From: an uncultured Flavobacterium sp.
GTDB taxonomy: Bacteria > Bacteroidota > Bacteroidia > Flavobacteriales > Flavobacteriaceae
Direction: 5' to 3'
Length of the DNA stretch: 6,098 nucleotides
Assembly (NCBI RefSeq): GCF_937876455.1
Contig: NZ_CALFIG010000043.1
Coordinates: 1-6,098 of the forward strand
Shown here: positions 1 to 4,170 of the stretch, piece after piece
Numbering within the stretch: position 1 is the stretch's first letter
Layout: each line of letters begins with the position of its first letter
Program-made: the position numbers and the translations under genes
The notes under the pieces: model-generated
Seen by the model: the letters and a program-made list of their open reading frames with translations, nothing else
Told to the model about the DNA's origin: nothing
Databases searched by the model: none

Positions 1-19
1 CACGACGCTCTTCCGATCT
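1..19. other. Illumina TruSeq adapter remnant (not genomic)
   Basis: The 19 bases CACGACGCTCTTCCGATCT are identical to the 3' end of the standard Illumina TruSeq universal adapter. They sit at the very edge of the window, where the coding frame of the minus-strand lipoprotein would run out. The real genomic sequence therefore starts at about base 20. Read on the minus strand, the adapter stays in frame and would append the false residues RSEERR to the lipoprotein. Confidence 0.96.
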
Positions 20-544
20 CGTTACAAGAGGATGTGGAGCCGTAGTGGCTGTTGCCGCAGTCATGGTACGAGTAAATGTTTTTGTGCCAACAAACTTAAT
101 ATTGTTATGATAAAAATTATCAAACGTATACGTCACGGTATGTGACACTGCAGTTGGTTGAAAAACAAAACTAATAATAATTTTTCCTTTTACTATATTA
201 CCATTGTTCAATTGACAACCTGTTGTGCCAAAATCAATCGTTTTTGTAACTTGTGTTCCTGGTGTAATTACTGTTCCAAAAGCGGGTACTCTTGTAATTG
301 TAGCACAATTTGAAAATACAGAATTATCATTGTTTACACCTCTGTAAGCAATTGTACTACCATCGATATTGTCAAATAATTGATCAACAATGTTTGACAC
401 ATCATCACTAGCCACGTCAATTTTGGCACTTACCAGCGCATCGTCAGAAGTTAATGAATCTGTAGACGTTACATTGTCTTTCTCACATCCAAAAAAAGCT
501 ACCAAAACAAAAATTGGTGTTAAAAATTTTGCTATTTTTTTCAT
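20..544 (-). CDS. Putative surface-exposed lipoprotein, C-terminus truncated
   Basis: This minus-strand frame starts at ATG 544-542 and stays open for 175 codons until it meets the adapter, so its C-terminus is missing. The N-terminus is a lipoprotein signal peptide: MKK, a hydrophobic stretch (residues 7-18) and a lipobox-like FFGC with the acylated Cys at residue 20. The residues after it (C-E-K-D-N) approach the Cys-x-Lys-acidic lipoprotein export signal described in Flavobacteriia, which would place it on the outer face of the outer membrane (inference). The mature part is rich in Thr, Ser, Val, Asn and Asp. It has two cysteines (80 and 110) that could form a disulphide, and alternating patterns suggesting beta-strands around residues 117-160. 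I recognise no enzymatic domain and the function is unknown. It is transcribed divergently from the polyprenyl synthase gene. The start is firm because the signal peptide begins there. Confidence 0.85.
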
Positions 545-576
545 AATTAAAAATTTAGTTTTCAGAATATTAGATT

Positions 577-584
577 CAAATATA
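577..584 (-). promoter_or_regulatory. -7 box (TAnnTTTG) of lipoprotein gene
   Basis: On the minus strand this reads TATATTTG, a full match to the Bacteroidota primary sigma factor -7 consensus TAnnTTTG. Transcription would start roughly 5-7 bases downstream, leaving a leader of about 25-30 nt before the ATG at 544. The upstream box is weak: TTTC instead of TTTG (plus-strand 603-606, 18 bp away), lying inside the palindrome at 601-619. The match and position are seen; activity is inferred. Confidence 0.6.
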
Positions 585-600
585 AGAAAAAGGTTTAATG

Positions 601-619
601 TAGAAAAAATATTTTTCTA
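601..619. repeat. Palindrome between the divergent promoters
   Basis: Two perfect 8-bp arms, TAGAAAAA and TTTTTCTA, flank a 3-bp centre (ATA). The centre, base 610, is exactly midway between the two opposed TAnnTTTG boxes at 577-584 and 636-643. Each arm supplies a TTTTTC tract where the -33 element of the promoter pointing away from it is expected. It may be a shared -33 region, an operator, or both. The A+T richness of the region means the arms alone could arise by chance. Confidence 0.5.
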
Positions 620-635
620 ATCCTTGAATGTGTAG

Positions 636-643
636 TATATTTG
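636..643 (+). promoter_or_regulatory. -7 box (TAnnTTTG) of polyprenyl synthase gene
   Basis: TATATTTG is a full match to the Bacteroidota -7 consensus TAnnTTTG. A weak -33-like TTTC lies 18 bp upstream (614-617). The predicted transcription start, about 5-7 bases past the box, falls on or next to the ATG at 649, implying a leaderless or nearly leaderless mRNA. It also argues against translation from the upstream in-frame ATG at 628, which would lie outside such a transcript. Confidence 0.55.
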
Positions 644-648
644 ACCTA

Positions 649-1629
649 ATGAAAATCACAGAAAAAATAAAGGAACCTATAGCTTTTGAGATGGAACTTT
701 TTGAAAAAAAATTCCATCTAGCCATGTCCTCAAAAGTAGCTTTACTTAATCGAATTACACATTATATTGTAAATAGAAAAGGGAAGCAAATGCGTCCTAT
801 GTTTGTGTTTTTAACTGCAAAAATGGTTTCTGGCGGCACAGTTAACGACAGAACGTACAGAGGAGCTTCTGTGATTGAGTTAATTCATACTGCAACATTA
901 GTTCATGATGATGTAGTAGATGATAGCAACAAAAGAAGAGGCTTTTTTTCTATTAATGCGCTATGGAAAAATAAAATTGCCGTATTAGTTGGCGATTATC
1001 TACTATCAAAAGGATTATTGCTTTCAATTGATAATAATGATTTTGATTTATTAAAAATCATTTCTGTTGCGGTAAGGGAAATGAGTGAAGGCGAATTACT
1101 CCAAATAGAAAAAGCCCGAAGACTTGATATTACTGAAGCCATTTATTACGAAATTATTCGTCAAAAAACAGCCACTTTAATAGCTGCTTGTTGTTCACTT
1201 GGTGCTTGTGCTGTAGCTCCAGAAGACAAAATAGTAATAGAAAAAATGCGAAAATTTGGCGAACTCATCGGTATGGCATTTCAAATTAAAGACGATTTAT
1301 TTGATTACACTGATGATGCTATTGGCAAACCTACCGGTATTGATATTAAAGAACAAAAAATGACCTTACCTTTAATATACACCTTAAACAATTGTAGCTC
1401 AAAAGAAAAATCATGGCTCATTAATTCCATAAAAAACCACAATAAAGATAAAAAAAGGGTAAAAGAAGTTATTGATTTTGTAAAACAACATGGCGGACTA
1501 CACTATGCAGAACAAAAGATGATACAATTTCAACAAGAAGCATTAAAACTCACAGAAGACTTCCCTGAAAGCACTTATAAAGAAAGTCTTATTTTGATGG
1601 TGAATTATGTGATTGAAAGAAAAATATAG
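649..1629 (+). CDS. trans-Polyprenyl diphosphate synthase (long-chain, IspB-like)
   Basis: This 326-residue protein is an all-alpha prenyltransferase of the trans polyprenyl synthetase family. It condenses isopentenyl diphosphate units onto an allylic diphosphate in the cytoplasm. Visible motifs are GKQMRP (residues 45-50, diphosphate-binding Lys/Arg), the first aspartate-rich motif HDDVVDD (86-92), RRG (96-98) and the second motif QIKDDLFD (212-219). Small residues Ala82 and Thr83 stand 5 and 4 places before the first Asp motif, where short-chain synthases carry aromatic residues that block chain growth. This and the TATLVHDDVVDD context point to a long product, probably the menaquinone side chain (flavobacteria typically make MK-6); the chain length is inferred. 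An in-frame ATG at 628 would add seven residues, but MKITEKIKEP at 649 looks like the family's usual N-terminus in this lineage and lies just downstream of the -7 box. The gene stands alone: 98 bp separate it from the sigma gene. Confidence 0.93.
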   Translation: MKITEKIKEPIAFEMELFEKKFHLAMSSKVALLNRITHYIVNRKGKQMRPMFVFLTAKMVSGGTVNDRTYRGASVIELIHTATLVHDDVVDDSNKRRGFFSINALWKNKIAVLVGDYLLSKGLLLSIDNNDFDLLKIISVAVREMSEGELLQIEKARRLDITEAIYYEIIRQKTATLIAACCSLGACAVAPEDKIVIEKMRKFGELIGMAFQIKDDLFDYTDDAIGKPTGIDIKEQKMTLPLIYTLNNCSSKEKSWLINSIKNHNKDKKRVKEVIDFVKQHGGLHYAEQKMIQFQQEALKLTEDFPESTYKESLILMVNYVIERKI

Positions 1630-1727
1630 TACATTACAATATCACTACACAATGACACTAAAAAAACAAAACCCATACAACCTTTTTTTGTTTCTTCCGT
1701 CTATATAATAAAGTGTAAAATTTTTAA

Positions 1728-2294
1728 ATGAAAGTAATTGCTTTACATTATGAAGAAGCACAACTGATTTCACTTGCAATAGCTAATAATAGGCAAGCAC
1801 AACATCAATTGTACACAAAATATGCTTCAAAAATGTTAAGCGTTTGCAGGCAATATATCAAAGATGTTCATCATGCCGAAGATATTATGCTTACCGCGTT
1901 TATGAAAGTATTTACAAATTTGAAAAAATTTGAACATAAAGGCAGTTTTGAAGGCTGGATTAAACGAATTATGATTAATGAGTGTATTGATTTTTTGAGA
2001 AGTAAAAAAAACACATTTAGTCATATAGAACTAGAAGATTGGAAAACAACCGAAGAAGAAGAATATGATGGAGAAGTATTTTCAATAGAAATAATACAAG
2101 AGCTGATAGATAATTTACCCACCGGGTATAAAATGGTTTTTAATCTCTATGTAATAGAAGGTTTAAAACATCAAGAAATAGCTAAAATGCTTCAAATTGC
2201 CGAAGGAACATCAAAATCACAATTAGCACATGCTAGAAAAATGCTTCAAGAAGCACTGAAAAATTATAAAAACGTACAAAATGGCACTAAATAA
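1728..2294 (+). CDS. ECF-type RNA polymerase sigma factor (sigma-70 family)
   Basis: This 188-residue protein has the two-domain layout of extracytoplasmic-function sigma factors. Sigma region 2 covers about residues 25-95 and includes HAEDIMLTAFMKVFTNLKKF (core binding) and the GSFEGWIKRIMINECIDFLR segment (72-91; -10 recognition). An acidic linker (about 100-118, with EEEE) leads to region 4 (about 123-178), whose helix-turn-helix runs through HQEIAKMLQIAEGTSKSQLAHAR and would bind the -35 element. No region 1 or 3 is present and the length is normal. It directs RNA polymerase to a small regulon that I cannot define. Its 3' end overlaps the next gene by 14 nt, suggesting translational coupling. 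In the 98-bp upstream gap I see a possible TTTG (1687-1690) but no good TAnnTTTG partner, so its promoter is not identified; ECF operons are often autoregulated. Confidence 0.92.
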   Translation: MKVIALHYEEAQLISLAIANNRQAQHQLYTKYASKMLSVCRQYIKDVHHAEDIMLTAFMKVFTNLKKFEHKGSFEGWIKRIMINECIDFLRSKKNTFSHIELEDWKTTEEEEYDGEVFSIEIIQELIDNLPTGYKMVFNLYVIEGLKHQEIAKMLQIAEGTSKSQLAHARKMLQEALKNYKNVQNGTK

Positions 2295-2970
2295 TTTTGA
2301 AAAACAGCTAAAAAAATCCATTCAAAACAGAACCATAACTCCGTCTGAATTTTCATGGGATAGATTAGATGCAATGTTAGCTGTTAGCGAAAATAATAAA
2401 ACAACTAAAAAGAATTATTGGCTACCTATTGCGGCTTCTTTACTTCTTTTTAGTTCAGTAGGGTATTTTTTTTACAACCAAAATACAAATGAAAAGCCGT
2501 TTCAGCAACAAAGCAAAACTTCTATTGTTCAAAAAAATGAACAAAACCTTACCAAAAAAAATGGAATTGAGAGTAAAATAAATACATCGACTACCAAATT
2601 GGCAACGACTACTTTTAGAACAAATGAGACAATAAATAATTCTTTAACTAGTAGCCAAAATAAGACTGAAAGTAAAAATAATTTACCTCAACTGGTAAAC
2701 AATAACTTAGAACAAACCAACGAAATTAGTTCGATCTCAACAACAGAACAAAAAAGCTATAGCTACATTACCCCAGAACGTTTATTAGCTGAAGTTGAAG
2801 GCAGAAAAGCAATGCCAACAACAACAAAAACATTCAAACCTGCTGTAAAAGTGAATGCTAACGAACTGCTTTCTAGTGTAGAAAATGAATTAAATCAAAC
2901 GTTTAAAGAAAAAGCATTACAAAAATTTAAAGAAGTAAAATCTGCGTTTGCAAATAGAAATTACGAATAA
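2281..2970 (+). CDS. Single-pass membrane protein, candidate anti-sigma factor
   Basis: The 229-residue product has an N-in topology typical of anti-sigma factors. A cytoplasmic N-terminal segment of about 45 residues contains EKQLKKSIQNR and PSEFSWDRLDAML (21-33). A single membrane helix follows (about 47-65, WLPIAASLLLFSSVGYFFY). A low-complexity Asn/Thr/Ser/Lys/Gln linker (about 66-158) probably spans the periplasm. A more ordered C-terminal part follows: YITPERLLAEVEG (162-174) and a charged helix ending SAFANRNYE (about 190-229). No ZAS zinc motif (HxxxCxxC) is visible, so it is not a classical zinc anti-sigma factor. The anti-sigma role is inferred from topology and from its start codon lying inside the sigma gene, 14 nt before that gene's stop. 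It could instead be a scaffold or sensor protein. The barrel gene follows after 22 bp. Confidence 0.72.
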   Translation: MALNNFEKQLKKSIQNRTITPSEFSWDRLDAMLAVSENNKTTKKNYWLPIAASLLLFSSVGYFFYNQNTNEKPFQQQSKTSIVQKNEQNLTKKNGIESKINTSTTKLATTTFRTNETINNSLTSSQNKTESKNNLPQLVNNNLEQTNEISSISTTEQKSYSYITPERLLAEVEGRKAMPTTTKTFKPAVKVNANELLSSVENELNQTFKEKALQKFKEVKSAFANRNYE

Positions 2971-2992
2971 AATTAACCTAAATTGACACAAA

Positions 2993-4036
2993 ATGAACAA
3001 AATTATTCTTTACATCAGTATTGCAATTATTTCAGTAGCTGGAAAATTAGTTGCTCAAGAAAAGACGAAAACATTTGAAACACGTGCCAAAGAAATTGCA
3101 CAAAACATTACAACTATTAAAACAGAGGAAAAAAAAGCTTTAAAAGAAGAAATTGAGGCTATTGACAAGCAAATAAATGAAGGTAAAATTACAAAAGAAA
3201 AAGGGGCGGAAATAAAAGCAAAATTCGCTGCAGAACGCGCTTCAAATATTGAAACTAAAGTAGCCACTGAAGAAGCTAAGCTAAGAGAATTAGTTAATGA
3301 ACATGTAGAAGAAGTAGTAGGTGACTCTTTAAAAGGGAAATATTCTATTTCAATTCCAGGAGGCTATAAAAATGGGAAAAAATACGCTAATACGAGTGAA
3401 AAACGTACAACTGGTCAAACGGTATTTGCTTTTGGAGCAAACAACGTTTTATCGGACGGAAACTTAGCACATTCTAATTTTTATTTTTTACGTTCAAATT
3501 TTTACGAATGGGGCTATACATGGAATACCCGTTTATCTAACCAAAACAATTTGGCTCATTTTAAATATGGTTTTTCTGTAATGTATAATGAATTAAACCC
3601 AACGCAAAACAGAATTTTTGCCACAAATGGTCAGTCAACTGGATTAGTAAACTTCAATAGTGATTTAAAAATGAGTAAATTAAGAAATGTAAACTTAGTT
3701 TTTCCTATGCATTTTGAATTTGATTTTTCTAAAACAAACACTGTTAATGACAAAAAAATATTTCATTCGCACAAAGGACTTCGTTTAGGAATAGGAGGAT
3801 TTGCTGGATTTAACTTGAAAACAAAACAAAAAATATGTTATGAAATTGACGGAAATGAAGTAACCGAAAAAACAAAAGGCGATTTTAATGTTAATGATTT
3901 TGTATATGGCGTGAGTAGTTACATTGGCTACAAACAAACTTCACTGTATGTAAAATATGATTTAAATCCTGTTTTTGCCGATAATGCAATCAAACAAAAT
4001 AATATTTCAATGGGTATTCGTTTTGATTGGAATTAA
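2993..4036 (+). CDS. Secreted coiled-coil plus outer-membrane beta-barrel protein
   Basis: The 347-residue product starts with a Sec signal peptide (hydrophobic core about 4-20, likely cleavage after Ala21 in LVAQEK). Residues about 23-108 are rich in Lys, Glu and Ala with heptad-like spacing and no Pro or Gly breaks except a short turn at NEGKITKEKG (62-71), so they should form a helical hairpin or coiled coil in the periplasm. From about residue 115 the character changes to Gly-, Asn- and aromatic-rich alternating strands (e.g. TVFAFGANNV, FYFLRSNFYEWGYTW, GLRLGIGGFAGFN, TSLYVKYDL) ending in IRFDWN, as in a small outer-membrane beta-barrel of about 8-10 strands. The specific function is unknown. 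It is the third gene of the sigma unit and is followed by an intrinsic terminator. I infer it is either the outer-membrane sensor of the sigma system or one of its targets. Confidence 0.75.
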   Translation: MNKIILYISIAIISVAGKLVAQEKTKTFETRAKEIAQNITTIKTEEKKALKEEIEAIDKQINEGKITKEKGAEIKAKFAAERASNIETKVATEEAKLRELVNEHVEEVVGDSLKGKYSISIPGGYKNGKKYANTSEKRTTGQTVFAFGANNVLSDGNLAHSNFYFLRSNFYEWGYTWNTRLSNQNNLAHFKYGFSVMYNELNPTQNRIFATNGQSTGLVNFNSDLKMSKLRNVNLVFPMHFEFDFSKTNTVNDKKIFHSHKGLRLGIGGFAGFNLKTKQKICYEIDGNEVTEKTKGDFNVNDFVYGVSSYIGYKQTSLYVKYDLNPVFADNAIKQNNISMGIRFDWN

Positions 4037-4060
4037 ACCTGAGTTAGCTTATAGTACATT

Positions 4061-4092
4061 AAAAAGTATTTCAGCAATGGGATACTTTTTTT
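4061..4092 (+). terminator. Intrinsic terminator of the sigma/anti-sigma/barrel unit
   Basis: A hairpin starts 25 nt after the barrel gene's stop codon. AAAAAGTAT (4061-4069) pairs perfectly with ATACTTTTT (4082-4090). The stem continues inward by two T-G wobbles, one C-G (4072/4079) and one A-T pair (4073/4078), closing on a GCAA tetraloop of the stable GNRA class (4074-4077). The descending arm runs into a T-tract (4086-4092) followed by GTTTT. This is a complete rho-independent terminator and separates the unit from dnaG. Confidence 0.85.
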
Positions 4093-4117
4093 GTTTTCCT
4101 ATAAGGTTTTTAAAAGC

Positions 4118-4144
4118 TTGTAGGTATAATATTCAAAAACTTTG
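4118..4144 (+). promoter_or_regulatory. Possible weak dnaG promoter
   Basis: Between the terminator and dnaG, AAACTTTG (4137-4144) matches the TAnnTTTG box with one mismatch, and a TTG (4118-4120) lies 16 bp upstream, somewhat closer than usual. Transcription would begin near 4150, giving a leader of about 20 nt. An E. coli-like TATAAT also occurs at 4125-4130, but that is not the standard box in this phylum. This is a tentative call; readthrough of the terminator is the alternative. Confidence 0.25.
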
Positions 4145-4170
4145 TAACTTGCCACTCCTAAACAGTTAAT

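Noticed and set aside
390..620. Plus-strand frame of 76 codons
   Set aside because: It lies opposite the lipoprotein gene and crosses the divergent promoter; its product has no family character, while the minus-strand frame has a clear lipoprotein signal.
1660..1695. A-tract followed by T-tract as a terminator after the polyprenyl synthase
   Set aside because: The A and T runs do not form a continuous stem once the interrupting C and G are placed, and there is no G+C-bearing stem. Any terminator there is not visible.
1836..2024. Minus-strand frame of 62 codons
   Set aside because: It is entirely antisense to the conserved region 2 of the sigma factor, with no sign of its own leader or homology.
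3055..3267. Minus-strand frame of 70 codons with hydrophobic product
   Set aside because: It is antisense to the Lys/Glu-rich coiled coil; the complement of such codons yields Phe/Leu/Ser-rich false membrane proteins.
1625..4061. 12-base repeat TATAGTACATTA at 1625-1636 and 4050-4061, near two gene ends
   Set aside because: A repeat of this length is expected about once by chance in an A+T-rich window of this size, and the first copy includes a stop codon.
3975..4169. Plus-strand frame of 64 codons
   Set aside because: It overlaps the end of the barrel gene in another frame and runs through the terminator hairpin; the product has no recognisable features.
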